This document shows positions 1 through 11,600 of a stretch of DNA of 52,224 nucleotides, piece by piece. A program made the position numbers and the translations under genes. Each line of letters starts with the position of its first letter. Positions within the stretch are counted from its first letter, which is position 1. The stretch is from Xenorhabdus koppenhoeferi. GTDB taxonomy: Bacteria; Pseudomonadota; Gammaproteobacteria; Enterobacterales; Enterobacteriaceae. The stretch is taken from positions 1 through 52,224 of the forward strand of contig NZ_FPBJ01000024.1 of assembly GCF_900116635.1 (NCBI RefSeq), given 5' to 3'. The notes beneath the pieces are model-generated. The model ran no database searches, was not told the DNA's origin, and saw only the letters and a program-made list of their open reading frames with translations.

Positions 1-105
<105 letters not shown>

Positions 106-128
106 TTTTTTTAATGTGTTCATTTTGG

Positions 129-154
129 AAGGGCATCAATAGATGCCCTTTTTA
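129..154 (+). terminator. Rho-independent terminator after tufB
   Basis: A 9-bp perfect stem (AAGGGCATC / GATGCCCTT) with the loop AATA is followed by a run of five T. It begins 24 bases after the tufB stop codon, so it should end the tufB transcript and separate it from secE-nusG. Confidence 0.85.
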
Positions 155-170
155 TACGTTGTCTTAAGAA

Positions 171-270
171 GAACCTATCTCATCAATAGTTGTTCATTAA
201 ATCACTCTCTGATGGCAGACAAATCGCCATTTGACAGTTATCCTTAATTGTTGGTGAGATAGGCTTTTGA
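171..270. repeat. Inverted-repeat element (MITE-like), about 95 bp
   Basis: CCTATCTCATCAA (174-186) is repeated in inverted form as TTGGTGAGATAGG (251-263) with one mismatch, enclosing about 64 bases that contain a smaller hairpin (ATGGC 212-216 / GCCAT 226-230). There is no coding capacity. The size and end symmetry fit a miniature inverted-repeat element, but no target duplication is obvious and I cannot name a parent transposon. With the repeat at 303-361 it fills most of the unusually long tufB-secE gap (106-501). Confidence 0.45.
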
Positions 271-302
271 TACAACGGATGGGATTTGATATCGTTGAGA
301 TA

Positions 303-361
303 TATACTCAAAGGATTTCAAGAGGCAGCCCACAAAGCTGCAACTTAAAAGACGAAGGGTA
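303..361. repeat. Short copy of the TATACCC palindromic repeat
   Basis: The left end TATACTCAAAGGATTTCAAG and the right end AACTTAAAAGACGAAGGGTA match the two termini of the 196-bp element at 8419-8614, but the central hairpins are missing. It lies upstream of secE. The rest of the gap to the secE start (362-501) holds no recognisable gene; it includes a small CTTGC/GCAAG hairpin near 440 and must contain the secE-nusG promoter, which I could not place with confidence. Confidence 0.7.
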
Positions 362-501
362 AAAAGTCCTGCTGAATTATGGCGCCGGGTCAGATACAAT
401 TGCAATTATCTTTGGGTTCGGTCTGATTTGTTTTGCTCTTGCGAGGCAAGCTGGCTATCTATTTACATCATAGTTACTTACATATAGTTACAGGTTGGTT
501 T

Positions 502-885
502 ATGAGTGCGAATAGCGATGCTCAAGAAAGCGGGCGTGGTCTTGATATAGCAAAATGGCTATTGGTAGCTGTGCTGCTAGTAGCTGCTATAGTGGGTAAT
601 TATTATTACCGAGAGTATAACCTGCCTCTGCGTGCGATAGCCGTTGTGGCTATTGCTGCCTTTGCAGGAGCAGTTGCATTGTGGACAGTGAAAGGTAAAG
701 CTGCATTAGCATTTGCCCGTGAAGCCCGCATTGAAATGCGTAAAGTCATTTGGCCAACTCGCCAGGAAGCTCTGCATACGACTTTGATTGTTGCAGCTGT
801 AACAGCTGTCATGTCTCTGATCTTATGGGGACTGGACGGTATTCTGGTGCGTTTAGTTTCATTTATTACAGGCCTGAGGTTTTAA
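502..885 (+). CDS. secE: Protein translocase subunit SecE
   Basis: SecE is the essential small subunit of the SecYEG channel that clamps SecY in the inner membrane. The 127-residue product matches E. coli SecE in length and nearly exactly over its C-terminal half. Two hydrophobic segments (about residues 19-36 and 45-63) precede the conserved cytoplasmic amphipathic helix (FAREAR...[12 protein letters not shown], about 73-90) and a third membrane helix to the C-terminus. The ATG at 502 was chosen over a longer upstream reading because the family start MSAN lies here, with AGGTTGG just ahead as ribosome binding site. It is cotranscribed with nusG, whose start follows the secE stop by two bases. 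Confidence 0.96.
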   Translation: MSANSDAQESGRGLDIAKWLLVAVLLVAAIVGNYYYREYNLPLRAIAVVAIAAFAGAVALWTVKGKAALAFAREARIEMRKVIWPTRQEALHTTLIVAAVTAVMSLILWGLDGILVRLVSFITGLRF

Positions 886-887
886 AA

Positions 888-1433
888 ATGTCTGAATCCC
901 CAAAAAAGCGTTGGTATGTCATACAGGCATTTTCTGGGTTTGAAGGTCGTGTTGCTCAATCTCTGCGTGAGCATATCAAATTACAAGATATGGAAGATTC
1001 TTTCGGCGAAGTGATGGTGCCGACAGAAGAAGTGGTTGAGATCCGCAGTGGCCAACGCCGTAAAAGCGAGCGTAAATTCTTCCCTGGTTATGTTTTGGTA
1101 CAAATGGTAATGAACGATGCAACTTGGCATCTGGTTCGTAGTGTACCTCGCGTAATGGGTTTTATCGGTGGCACGTCTGACCGTCCGGCACCAATTAGCG
1201 ATAAAGAAGTTGATGCGATTATGGATCGTCTTCAGCAAGTTGGTGATAAACCACGGCCAAAAACTCTGTTTGAGCCAGGCGAAATGGTTCGGGTCAGCGA
1301 TGGCCCATTTGCAGACTTCAATGGTGTGGTAGAAGAAGTCGATTACGAGAAGAGCCGTTTGAAAGTATCGGTTTCTATCTTTGGTCGTGCTACGCCTGTT
1401 GAGCTGGACTTTAGTCAGGTAGAGAAAGTTTAA
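888..1433 (+). CDS. nusG: Transcription termination/antitermination factor NusG
   Basis: NusG binds the RNA polymerase clamp, suppresses pausing, and links polymerase to Rho, ribosomal S10 and the antitermination complex. The product has 181 residues as in E. coli. It shows the N-terminal NGN domain ([15 protein letters not shown] at the start, [10 protein letters not shown] around residue 65) and the C-terminal KOW domain ([20 protein letters not shown], about 126-145). The start at 888 follows the secE stop directly, and the GAGG of the secE end serves as ribosome binding site. The reading frame stays open upstream inside secE, but the family start MSESPKKRW fixes the start. Confidence 0.97.
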   Translation: MSESPKKRWYVIQAFSGFEGRVAQSLREHIKLQDMEDSFGEVMVPTEEVVEIRSGQRRKSERKFFPGYVLVQMVMNDATWHLVRSVPRVMGFIGGTSDRPAPISDKEVDAIMDRLQQVGDKPRPKTLFEPGEMVRVSDGPFADFNGVVEEVDYEKSRLKVSVSIFGRATPVELDFSQVEKV

Positions 1434-1459
1434 TCTGACGATAAATCAAACAAGCTCAC

Positions 1460-1488
1460 TTGCAAAGGGTGTGAAATTAGCATACAAT
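1460..1488 (+). promoter_or_regulatory. Sigma-70 promoter of the rplKA(JL-rpoBC) operon
   Basis: TTGCAA (1460-1465) and TACAAT (1483-1488) are separated by 17 bases, between nusG and rplK where the E. coli L11 operon promoter lies. It would give a leader of about 160 bases before rplK. Confidence 0.7.
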
Positions 1489-1587
1489 TTCGCGCCTTTT
1501 GTTTTTATCTAGACATTATTTTTTAATTATGTTTTCTAGATAACTTAGGTAAAAGTTTTAAGTGGTCTGGTCTTTATAATAGAATAA

Positions 1588-2788
<1,201 letters not shown>

Positions 2789-2840
2789 TTCGAGCTGAAA
2801 AGGATTATCGCTTTACCTTGGCGTTAGATTTGTCTAAAAT

Positions 2841-2868
2841 TTGGCACCTTATGTTTGGCTGGTAGATT
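2841..2868 (+). promoter_or_regulatory. Candidate internal promoter before rplJ
   Basis: TTGGCA (2841-2846) and TAGATT (2863-2868) stand 16 bases apart in the rplA-rplJ gap, where E. coli has the L10 promoter. The -10 hexamer is weak, so this is a moderate-to-low call. Confidence 0.35.
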
Positions 2869-2894
2869 ATATATTAGTTGAACAAAAAGTTTTA

Positions 2895-2985
2895 GGTTGG
2901 AGCTTGGCCTGATCCAAGCCCCGTCCAAGACCGCAGGCGTAAGTAATTACTTAATATCCTGCGTAGACGGTGACAGAGCCAAATG
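2895..2985 (+). promoter_or_regulatory. L10 leader (L10-L12 autoregulatory mRNA structure)
   Basis: GGAGCTTGGCC...CCAAGCC, followed by CCGTCCAAGACCGCAGG and CCTGCGTAGACGGTGACAG, reproduces the paired segments of the enterobacterial L10 leader. In E. coli the L10-(L7/L12) complex binds this structure and blocks rplJL translation. The strong CGTCCAAGACCGCAGG / CCTGCGTAGACGG pairing is conserved while the loop between differs. The 306-base rplA-rplJ gap holds this element, the candidate promoter at 2841 and the rplJ ribosome binding site. Confidence 0.8.
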
Positions 2986-3094
2986 AAATTTATTTTCTGG
3001 ATTCTGCTCACCGTGTTTTAGCGCTCAGGCACATTCCGTGTTTTGAGTGAAGTGAGTTCCGGGTTTTCCCGGTTAATCCAGGAGCAAGAAGCTA

Positions 3095-3601
3095 ATGGCA
3101 CTAAATCTTCAAGACAAACAAGCGATTGTTGCTGAAGTCAGCGAAGTAGCCAAAGGCGCGCTGTCTGCGGTTGTTGCGGATTCTCGTGGCGTTACCGTAG
3201 ATAAAATGACTGAACTGCGTAAAGCATGTCGTGAAGCTGGCGTTAACGTACGCGTTGTACGTAACACCCTGCTGCGTCGTGCTGTTGAAGGTACTCAGTA
3301 TGAGTGCCTGAAAGAAGCGTTTTTTGGTCCAACCTTGATTGCTTTCTCTTCCGAACATCCGGGCGCAGCTGCTCGTCTGTTCAAAGAGTTCGCTAAAGCG
3401 AATCCAGCACTCGAGATTAAAGCAGCAGCCTTTGAAGGTGAGTTTATCCCAGGCTCAAATATCGATCGTCTGGCAACACTCCCAAATTACGAAGAAGCAA
3501 TCGCACGCCTGATGTCAACCATGAAAGAAGCCGTTGCAGGCAAACTGGTTCGTACTCTGGCTGCGTTACGCGAGTTACGCGAGCCGAAAGAAGTAGCTTA
3601 G
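3095..3601 (+). CDS. rplJ: 50S ribosomal protein L10
   Basis: L10 anchors two or three L7/L12 dimers to the ribosome and, in complex with them, represses rplJL translation. The product has 168 residues, close to the 165 of E. coli. The N-terminal rRNA-binding part ([15 protein letters not shown]...) and the C-terminal helix that binds L12 dimers ([19 protein letters not shown], about 142-160) are clear. The start follows CCAGGAGCAAGAAGCTA, a good ribosome binding site. rplL follows after 63 bases. Confidence 0.97.
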   Translation: MALNLQDKQAIVAEVSEVAKGALSAVVADSRGVTVDKMTELRKACREAGVNVRVVRNTLLRRAVEGTQYECLKEAFFGPTLIAFSSEHPGAAARLFKEFAKANPALEIKAAAFEGEFIPGSNIDRLATLPNYEEAIARLMSTMKEAVAGKLVRTLAALRELREPKEVA

Positions 3602-3664
3602 TTGCTGATTTCCTTCGTTGCTTTTTAACGTATAAATTATTTCTGAATTTTAGGAACACTTGTT

Positions 3665-4030
3665 ATGTCTATCAATAAAGAACAAATTCTGGACGCAGTT
3701 GCAGACATGTCCGTTATGGATGTTGTTGAACTGATCACTGCAATGGAAGACAAATTCGGCGTTTCTGCTGCTGCGGCTGTAGCTGTTGCTGCTGGCGCTG
3801 CTGAAGCTGTTGAAGAACAAACTGAGTTTAAGGTCACTCTGTCTGCTATTGGTGCTAACAAAGTTGCAGTTATCAAGGCAGTACGTGGCGCAACTGGCCT
3901 GGGTCTGAAAGAAGCGAAAGACCTGGTTGAAACTCCAGACGCTACACTGAAAGAGGCTATCAGCAAAGAGGACGCTGAAGCACTGAAAAAATCTCTGGAA
4001 GAAGCAGGCGCTTCTGTTAAGATTGAGTAA
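3665..4030 (+). CDS. rplL: 50S ribosomal protein L7/L12
   Basis: L7/L12 forms the flexible stalk that recruits translation GTPases. The 121-residue protein has the N-terminal dimerisation domain ([16 protein letters not shown]), an alanine-rich hinge (about 35-52) and the conserved C-terminal domain (VKTAVRG-type motif, here [20 protein letters not shown], about 68-87), ending SVKIE. Its codon use is strongly biased, as expected for a very highly expressed gene. Confidence 0.98.
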   Translation: MSINKEQILDAVADMSVMDVVELITAMEDKFGVSAAAAVAVAAGAAEAVEEQTEFKVTLSAIGANKVAVIKAVRGATGLGLKEAKDLVETPDATLKEAISKEDAEALKKSLEEAGASVKIE

Positions 4031-4069
4031 GTTTAATTTTAAGTTAGCAGCCTGACTTTAGAGGCTGAC

Positions 4070-4100
4070 GGCTGGTGATTTTTTGATCACCAGCCTTTTT
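4070..4100 (+). terminator. Leaky terminator/attenuator between rplL and rpoB
   Basis: GGCTGGTGAT (4070-4079) and ATCACCAGCC (4086-4095) form a perfect 10-bp stem with loop TTTTTG, followed by five T. E. coli has a partial terminator at this place that lets only a fraction of transcripts into rpoBC; the same role is inferred here. Confidence 0.8.
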
Positions 4101-4367
4101 GCGCTGTAGGGTATTAGTAGCATTTCCACTATTTAGCTATTAATTAACCCCAAATACTTTTTCCTATTGACGACTTAATATACTGCGTTCTCAGTTACGA
4201 TCCACTCGGGTAGCTCGGTAGTAAGGTAACGCAATGAAATGATTTAAGAGTAATAGTAATGAGTATTATGGAAAATAATTCAATTTTCTATTCGAAAAAA
4301 TAGTGCCGTAAAGAGTTGTCCTTTAGGGCGGCAGAGTGGGTCACTTATCAGCGAGCTGAGGAACCCT
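4101..4367 (+). other. rpoB leader region
   Basis: This is the rest of the 337-base rplL-rpoB gap. It contains no open frame of note. In E. coli this interval carries an RNase III processing site and control of rpoB translation. A -35-like TTGACG (4167-4172) and a TATACT (4179-4184) occur but are wrongly spaced for one promoter. The rpoB ribosome binding site is GAGG ahead of the ATG at 4368. Confidence 0.4.
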
Positions 4368-7300
4368 ATGGTTTACTCCTATACTGAGAAAAAACGTATT
4401 CGTAAGGATTTTGGTAAACGTCCACAAGTTTTGGATGTTCCATACCTTCTTTCTATTCAACTTGACTCGTTCCAGAAGTTTATCGAGCAAGATCCTGAAG
4501 GCCAGAATGGGCTGGAAGCGGCCTTCCGTTCTGTGTTCCCAATTCAGAGCTATAGCGGCAATTCTGAGCTGCAATATGTAAGCTACCGTCTTGGCGAGCC
4601 TGTTTTTGATGTTCAAGAGTGTCAGATCCGTGGTGTTACTTATTCCGCACCGCTGCGCGTTAAACTGCGTCTGGTGATCTATGAGCGCGAAGCGCCAGAA
4701 GGCACAGTCAAAGACATCAAAGAGCAAGAAGTCTACATGGGTGAAATTCCACTCATGACTGATAACGGGACTTTCGTTATCAACGGTACTGAGCGTGTTA
4801 TCGTATCTCAGTTGCATCGTAGCCCAGGCGTTTTCTTTGACAGTGATAAGGGTAAAACCCATTCATCCGGTAAGGTACTGTATAACGCACGTATCATCCC
4901 TTACCGTGGTTCATGGTTAGATTTCGAATTTGATCCAAAAGATAACTTGTTTGTGCGTATCGATCGCCGTCGTAAATTACCGGCTTCGATTATTTTGCGT
5001 GCGATGAGTTACTCTACTGAAGAAATCCTGAACCTGTTCTTCAACAAAACCGTTTTCGAAATTTGCGACAGCAAATTGCAGATGACTCTGGTTCCAGAAC
5101 GTCTGCGTGGCGAGACTGCTTCATTTGATATCGAAGCGAACGGCAAGGTCTATGTTGAAAAAGGCCGCCGTATTACTGCTCGCCATATCCGCCAGTTAGA
5201 AAAAGATCAGGTAAACTGCATTGAGGTACCTGTTGAATATATCGCTGGTAAAGTTGTAGCAAAAGATTACATCGACCAGAACACAGGTGAAATCATCTGT
5301 GTTGCTAACATGGAACTCTCTTTGGATCTGCTGGCGCGTCTTAGTCAGTCTGGCCACAAATCTATCGAGACCCTATTTACCAACGATCTGGATCACGGTG
5401 CATACATTTCCGAAACTCTGCGTATTGACCCAACCAATGATCGCCTGGGTGCACTGGTTGAAATTTATCGCATGATGCGTCCGGGTGAACCACCGACACG
5501 TGAAGCCGCAGAAAACCTATTTGAGAACCTGTTCTTCTCTGAAGATCGATACGATCTGTCGGCGGTTGGTCGCATGAAATTCAACCGTTCACTGGATCGT
5601 GAAGAGGTTGAAGGTTCCGGTATCCTGAGTAAAGAAGACATCATTGACGTGATGAAGAAGCTCATTGATATCCGTAACGGTAAAGGTGAAGTTGACGATA
5701 TAGACCATTTGGGCAACCGTCGTATCCGTTCCGTTGGCGAAATGGCTGAAAACCAGTTCCGTGTTGGTCTGGTACGTGTTGAACGTGCAGTGAAAGAGCG
5801 TTTGTCTCTGGGCGATCTGGATACTTTGATGCCACAAGACATGATCAACGCGAAACCGATTTCTGCGGCGGTGAAAGAGTTCTTTGGCTCCAGCCAGCTG
5901 TCCCAGTTCATGGATCAGAACAACCCACTGTCTGAAATTACCCATAAACGCCGTATTTCTGCGTTGGGTCCAGGCGGTCTGACCCGTGAGCGTGCAGGCT
6001 TTGAAGTTCGAGACGTACACCCAACCCATTACGGTCGGGTATGTCCAATCGAAACGCCTGAAGGTCCGAACATCGGTCTGATTAACTCATTGTCCGTTTA
6101 TGCGCGTACCAATGAGTACGGTTTTCTTGAAACCCCTTACCGATTAGTTCGTGATGGTGTAGTGACCGATGAAATTCACTACCTGTCTGCGATCGAAGAA
6201 GGTAACTACGTTATTGCACAGGCTAACTCCGTATTGGATGAAGAAGGCCGCTTCGTAGAAGAATTGGTCACTTGCCGTCATTACGATGAATCCAGCTTGT
6301 TCAACCGTGATCAAGTCCAGTACATGGACGTTTCGACACAACAGATCGTGTCCGTAGGTGCTTCCTTGATCCCATTCCTTGAACACGATGATGCCAACCG
6401 TGCATTGATGGGTGCGAACATGCAACGTCAGGCAGTCCCGACTCTGCGCGCTGACAAGCCACTGGTTGGTACAGGCATGGAACGTGCAGTAGCGGTTGAC
6501 TCCGGTGTAACCTCTGTTGCTAAACGCGGTGGAGTGGTTCAGTACGTTGACGCATCCCGTATTGTAATCAAGGTTAACGAAGATGAAATGTACGCAGGTG
6601 AAGCGGGCATTGATATCTACAACCTGACCAAATATACCCGTTCTAACCAGAACACCTGCATCAATCAGATGCCATGTGTTTCTCTGGGCGAATTGGTAGA
6701 GCGTGGTGACGTACTGGCTGATGGTCCATCTACCGATTTAGGTGAGCTGGCACTGGGTCAGAACATGCGCGTGGCATTCATGCCATGGAATGGTTATAAC
6801 TTCGAAGACTCCATACTCGTATCTGAACGTGTTGTTCAGGAAGACCGTTTCACCACTATTCACATTCAGGAACTGGCTTGTGTGTCTCGTGACACCAAAC
6901 TGGGACCGGAAGAGATCACAGCCGACATCCCTAACGTGGGTGAAGCTGCGCTGTCTAAACTGGACGAATCCGGTATCGTTTATATCGGTGCGGAAGTGAA
7001 AGGCGGCGACATTCTGGTTGGTAAAGTGACACCGAAAGGCGAAACCCAGCTGACACCAGAAGAAAAACTGCTACGTGCGATCTTCGGTGAGAAAGCGTCT
7101 GATGTGAAAGATTCTTCACTGCGTGTACCAAACGGTGTTTCCGGTACGGTTATTGACGTACAGGTCTTTACCCGTGATGGCGTAGAGAAAGATAAGCGTG
7201 CGTTGGAAATCGAAGAGATGCAGCTGCGTCAGGCGAAAAAAGATCTGACGGAAGAACTGCAAATTTTCGAAGCTGGCCTGTTTGCCCGTATTAACTCCGT

Positions 7301-8396
7301 GCTGGTTTCCGGCGGGGTTGAAGCGGAAAAACTCAGTAAGCTGCCTCGTGGACGCTGGTTGGAGCTGGGCCTGGCTGATGAAGAAAAACAAAATCAGCTG
7401 GAACAGCTGGCAGAACAGTATGACGAACTGAAAGCGGAGTTCGAGAAAAAACTGGATGCTAAACGCCGTAAGATCACACAAGGCGATGATTTGGCCCCAG
7501 GCGTGCTGAAAATTGTCAAAGTGTATCTGGCTGTGAAACGTCAGATCCAGCCTGGTGACAAGATGGCGGGTCGTCACGGTAACAAGGGTGTTATTTCCAA
7601 AATTAACCCGATCGAAGACATGCCTTACGATGAAAATGGAACAGCGGTAGACATCGTATTGAACCCGCTGGGCGTACCATCACGTATGAATATCGGTCAG
7701 ATTCTGGAAACTCACTTGGGTATGGCGGCAAAAGGCATTGGTGACAAGATCAATGCGATGCTGAAACAGCAGCAAGAAGTTGCCAAACTGCGTGAATTTA
7801 TCCAGAAAGCTTATGATTTGGGCGACGATACTCGTCAGAAAGTTGATTTGAGCAATTTCACCGACGAAGAAGTGATGCGTTTGGCAGAAAACCTGAAAAA
7901 AGGTATGCCAATTGCAACGCCAGTCTTTGACGGTGCGAAAGAAACCGAAATTAAAGAACTGTTGAAATTGGGTGGCTTGCCGACTTCTGGTCAGATCACA
8001 CTGTTTGATGGTCGCACCGGTGAACAATTTGAGCGTCAAGTAACCGTTGGTTACATGTATATGCTGAAATTGAACCACTTGGTTGATGACAAGATGCACG
8101 CCCGTTCTACCGGTTCTTACAGTCTGGTTACTCAGCAGCCGCTGGGTGGTAAGGCGCAGTTCGGTGGTCAGCGCTTCGGAGAGATGGAAGTGTGGGCATT
8201 GGAAGCATACGGTGCTGCGTACACCCTGCAAGAAATGCTCACAGTTAAATCTGACGATGTTAACGGTCGTACCAAGATGTATAAAAACATCGTGGATGGT
8301 AACCACCAGATGGAACCAGGCATGCCGGAATCTTTCAACGTATTGCTGAAAGAAATCCGTTCGTTGGGTATCAACATCGAGCTGGAAGACGAATAA
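4368..8396 (+). CDS. rpoB: DNA-directed RNA polymerase subunit beta
   Basis: The beta subunit forms one pincer of RNA polymerase and, with beta-prime, the active centre. The product has 1342 residues, exactly the E. coli length, so E. coli numbering applies. The rifampicin-binding cluster ([16 protein letters not shown], about 508-523, then [12 protein letters not shown]) is wild type, predicting a rifampicin-sensitive enzyme. The nucleotide-contacting segment [15 protein letters not shown] (about 1063-1077) and the C-terminal clamp anchor (GINIELEDE) are intact. It is cotranscribed with rplJL through a leaky terminator and with rpoC, from which it is separated by a repeat element. Confidence 0.99.
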   Translation: MVYSYTEKKRIRKDFGKRPQVLDVPYLLSIQLDSFQKFIEQDPEGQNGLEAAFRSVFPIQSYSGNSELQYVSYRLGEPVFDVQECQIRGVTYSAPLRVKLRLVIYEREAPEGTVKDIKEQEVYMGEIPLMTDNGTFVINGTERVIVSQLHRSPGVFFDSDKGKTHSSGKVLYNARIIPYRGSWLDFEFDPKDNLFVRIDRRRKLPASIILRAMSYSTEEILNLFFNKTVFEICDSKLQMTLVPERLRGETASFDIEANGKVYVEKGRRITARHIRQLEKDQVNCIEVPVEYIAGKVVAKDYIDQNTGEIICVANMELSLDLLARLSQSGHKSIETLFTNDLDHGAYISETLRIDPTNDRLGALVEIYRMMRPGEPPTREAAENLFENLFFSEDRYDLSAVGRMKFNRSLDREEVEGSGILSKEDIIDVMKKLIDIRNGKGEVDDIDHLGNRRIRSVGEMAENQFRVGLVRVERAVKERLSLGDLDTLMPQDMINAKPISAAVKEFFGSSQLSQFMDQNNPLSEITHKRRISALGPGGLTRERAGFEVRDVHPTHYGRVCPIETPEGPNIGLINSLSVYARTNEYGFLETPYRLVRDGVVTDEIHYLSAIEEGNYVIAQANSVLDEEGRFVEELVTCRHYDESSLFNRDQVQYMDVSTQQIVSVGASLIPFLEHDDANRALMGANMQRQAVPTLRADKPLVGTGMERAVAVDSGVTSVAKRGGVVQYVDASRIVIKVNEDEMYAGEAGIDIYNLTKYTRSNQNTCINQMPCVSLGELVERGDVLADGPSTDLGELALGQNMRVAFMPWNGYNFEDSILVSERVVQEDRFTTIHIQELACVSRDTKLGPEEITADIPNVGEAALSKLDESGIVYIGAEVKGGDILVGKVTPKGETQLTPEEKLLRAIFGEKASDVKDSSLRVPNGVSGTVIDVQVFTRDGVEKDKRALEIEEMQLRQAKKDLTEELQIFEAGLFARINSVLVSGGVEAEKLSKLPRGRWLELGLADEEKQNQLEQLAEQYDELKAEFEKKLDAKRRKITQGDDLAPGVLKIVKVYLAVKRQIQPGDKMAGRHGNKGVISKINPIEDMPYDENGTAVDIVLNPLGVPSRMNIGQILETHLGMAAKGIGDKINAMLKQQQEVAKLREFIQKAYDLGDDTRQKVDLSNFTDEEVMRLAENLKKGMPIATPVFDGAKETEIKELLKLGGLPTSGQITLFDGRTGEQFERQVTVGYMYMLKLNHLVDDKMHARSTGSYSLVTQQPLGGKAQFGGQRFGEMEVWALEAYGAAYTLQEMLTVKSDDVNGRTKMYKNIVDGNHQMEPGMPESFNVLLKEIRSLGINIELEDE

Positions 8397-8418
8397 ACCG
8401 TTTTCCCGCCAGTGATTA

Positions 8419-8614
8419 TATACCCATTGGATTTCAAGATGCAGCGCGACGGCAAGGGAATGACAAATTCGTCGGGAACGAATTTGCCCAGCCAAAGGCT
8501 GGCCTCCGGTGAAAGGCAGGAGCCTTTCATTAATCCCCTGGAGCATAGATAACTATGTGACTGGGGTGAGTGAGCGCAGCCAACAAAGCTGCAACTTGAA
8601 AGACGAAGGGTATA
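8419..8614. repeat. 196-bp palindromic repeat (MITE-like) between rpoB and rpoC
   Basis: The ends TATACCCATTGGATTTCAAG and (inverse) TATACCCTTCGTCTTTCAAG are imperfect inverted repeats that continue into TGCAGC. Between them are four hairpins: AAATTCGT/ACGAATTT, CCAGCC/GGCTGG, GAAAGGC/GCCTTTC, and a CCCC...GGGG stem enclosing CATAG/CTATG. The TA at each end is compatible with a TA target duplication, as for IS630/mariner-type miniature elements. It has no coding capacity and stretches the rpoB-rpoC gap to 284 bases, against well under 100 in E. coli. Shorter copies are at 303, 14663, 22396, 27499, 41515 and 45001. Confidence 0.8.
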
Positions 8615-8680
8615 CTGGTTATAGAGTTGAGTGGCATGGGCCACTCACCTAACAGGCCTAACTCCGACAGGAGCCATTTC

Positions 8681-11600
8681 GTGAAAGACTTATTAAAGTT
8701 TCTGAAAGCGCAAACTAAGACCGAAGAGTTTGATGCGATCAAAATTGCTCTGGCCTCTCCAGATATGATCCGTTCATGGTCATTCGGGGAAGTAAAAAAG
8801 CCGGAAACTATTAACTACCGTACGTTCAAGCCTGAGCGTGACGGCCTTTTCTGCGCCCGTATTTTCGGGCCAGTAAAAGATTATGAATGCTTGTGTGGTA
8901 AATATAAGCGTTTAAAACACCGTGGTGTGATTTGTGAGAAATGTGGCGTTGAAGTAACCCAGACTAAAGTTCGTCGTGAACGTATGGGTCACATAGAGCT
9001 GGCATCTCCAACCGCTCACATTTGGTTCCTGAAGTCTCTGCCATCCCGCATCGGTTTGTTGCTGGACATGCCTCTGCGCGATATTGAACGCGTATTGTAC
9101 TTCGAATCCTATGTGGTTGTTGAAGGCGGCATGACCAATCTTGAGCGTAGACAGATCCTGACTGAAGAACAGTATCTGGATGCGTTGGAAGAGTTCGGTG
9201 ATGAATTTGACGCAAAAATGGGCGCAGAAGCGATCCAGTCTTTGCTGAAAAACATGGATCTGGAAAACGAGTGTGAAACCCTGCGTGAAGAGTTGAACGA
9301 AACCAACTCTGAAACCAAACGCAAGAAGCTGACCAAGCGTATTAAACTGCTGGAAGCTTTCATTCAGTCTGGTAACAAGCCAGAGTGGATGGTTCTGACT
9401 GTTCTGCCAGTTCTGCCACCGGATCTGCGTCCACTGGTTCCACTGGATGGCGGTCGTTTTGCAACTTCAGACCTGAACGATCTGTATCGTCGAGTTATTA
9501 ACCGTAATAACCGTCTGAAACGCCTGCTGGATCTGGCTGCGCCAGACATCATCGTACGTAACGAAAAACGTATGTTGCAGGAAGCGGTTGATGCATTGCT
9601 GGACAACGGCCGTCGCGGTCGTGCAATTACCGGTTCCAACAAACGTCCTCTGAAATCCTTGGCTGACATGATCAAGGGTAAACAGGGTCGTTTCCGTCAG
9701 AACCTTCTGGGTAAACGTGTTGATTACTCAGGCCGTTCTGTAATTACCGTAGGTCCATACCTGCGTCTGCATCAGTGTGGTCTTCCTAAGAAGATGGCTC
9801 TGGAGCTGTTCAAGCCATTTATTTACGGCAAGCTGGAACTGCGTGGTCTTGCGACTACCATCAAAGCGGCCAAGAAAATGGTTGAGCGTGAAGAAGCCGT
9901 CGTATGGGATATCTTGGATGAAGTTATCCGTGAGCACCCGGTTTTGCTGAACCGTGCACCTACCCTTCACCGTTTGGGTATTCAGGCATTTGAACCCGTT
10001 CTGATCGAAGGTAAGGCTATCCAGTTACACCCATTGGTGTGTGCGGCGTATAACGCCGACTTCGATGGTGACCAGATGGCTGTTCACGTACCGTTGACAC
10101 TGGAAGCCCAGTTGGAAGCGCGTGCGTTGATGATGTCTACCAACAACATTCTGTCTCCAGCGAGCGGTGAACCCATCATCGTTCCATCTCAGGACGTTGT
10201 ATTGGGTCTGTACTACATGACCCGTGACTGTGTTAACGCGAAAGGCGAAGGCATGGTTCTGAGTGGGCCTAAAGAAGCAGAGCGTGTTTACCGCGCAGGT
10301 CTGGCTTCTCTGCACGCTCGCGTTAAAGTTCGTATCACTGAAGAAGTGAGAGATGGCGAAGGCAATGTTACTGTTAATACAGGTTTAGTTGATACCACTA
10401 TCGGTCGTGCCATCCTATGGATGATCGTACCGAGAGGTCTGCCATATTCACTGATTAACCAGGCGCTGGGTAAAAAAGCAATCTCCAGAATGCTGAATAC
10501 CTGTTACCGCATACTGGGCCTGAAACCAACTGTTATCTTAGCTGACCAGACCATGTATACCGGTTTTGCTTACGCTGCCCGTTCAGGGGTGTCTGTAGGT
10601 ATTGATGACATGGTTATTCCTGAGAAAAAAGAAGGCATCATCGCTGAAGCGGAAGCTGAAGTGGCCGAAATTCAGGAACAGTTCCAGTCTGGTTTGGTAA
10701 CTGCTGGCGAACGCTATAACAAGGTGATCGATATCTGGGCTGCGGCGAACGAACGTGTTGCTAAAGCGATGATGGAAAACCTGTCTACTGAAACTGTTAT
10801 TAACCGTAACGGCGAAGAAGAACAGCAGGTTTCTTTCAACAACATCTTTATGATGGCCGATTCCGGTGCGCGTGGTTCTGCTGCTCAGATTCGTCAGTTG
10901 GCGGGTATGCGTGGCTTGATGGCCACTCCAGATGGTTCGATCATTGAAACGCCAATCACCGCGAACTTCCGTGAAGGTCTGAACGTACTCCAGTACTTCA
11001 TCTCAACCCACGGTGCTCGTAAAGGTCTTGCGGACACGGCATTGAAAACCGCGAACTCTGGTTACCTGACCCGTCGTCTGGTTGATGTTGCCCAAGACTT
11101 GGTCGTGACTGAAGATGACTGTGGTACTCACAACGGTATCCTGATGACTCCGGTTATCGAAGGTGGTGATGTTAAAGAACCACTGCGTGAGCGCGTATTG
11201 GGTCGTGTAACGGCTGAAGATATTCTGAAACCAGGCACTGCGGACATTCTGGTAGAGCGTAATACTCTGTTGAATGAAAAATGGTGTGATCTGTTAGAAG
11301 AAAACTCCGTTGACAGCGTGAAAGTACGTTCCGTAGTTAGTTGTGAAACTGACTTCGGTGTTTGTGCGAACTGTTACGGTCGTGACCTTGCTCGTGGTCA
11401 CCGTATCAACAAAGGTGAAGCAGTTGGCGTTATAGCGGCCCAGTCAATCGGTGAGCCGGGTACACAGCTGACGATGCGTACGTTCCACATCGGTGGTGCG
11501 GCATCTCGTGCGGCAGCAGAATCCAGCATTCAGGTACGCAACAAAGGTCATCTGAAACTGAGTAATGTGAAATTCGTTACGAATTCAGCAGGCAAACTGG

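Noticed and set aside
106-501. tRNA genes near tufB, as in E. coli upstream of tufB
   Set aside because: No cloverleaf or CCA-ended sequence is visible in the tufB-secE gap; in E. coli the tRNA cluster lies upstream of tufB, outside this window.
3637-3966. Minus-strand frame over rplL rich in Ala/Ser/Thr
   Set aside because: Shadow of the alanine-rich L7/L12 hinge.
4167-4184. rpoB-specific promoter from TTGACG and TATACT
   Set aside because: The hexamers are only six bases apart, so they cannot form one sigma-70 promoter.
5880-5980. Possible rifampicin-resistance allele in rpoB
   Set aside because: The residues of the rifampicin cluster match the wild-type E. coli sequence.
7680-8546. 288-codon minus-strand open frame across the rpoB end
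   Set aside because: It is antisense to highly conserved rpoB codons and crosses the repeat element; its composition (Phe/Gln/His-rich) is what an antisense frame of a biased gene gives.
8627-8680. Upstream in-frame ATG extending RpoC by 18 residues
   Set aside because: The extension has no family counterpart, and the GTG at 8681 has a strong ribosome binding site and gives the E. coli-like length.
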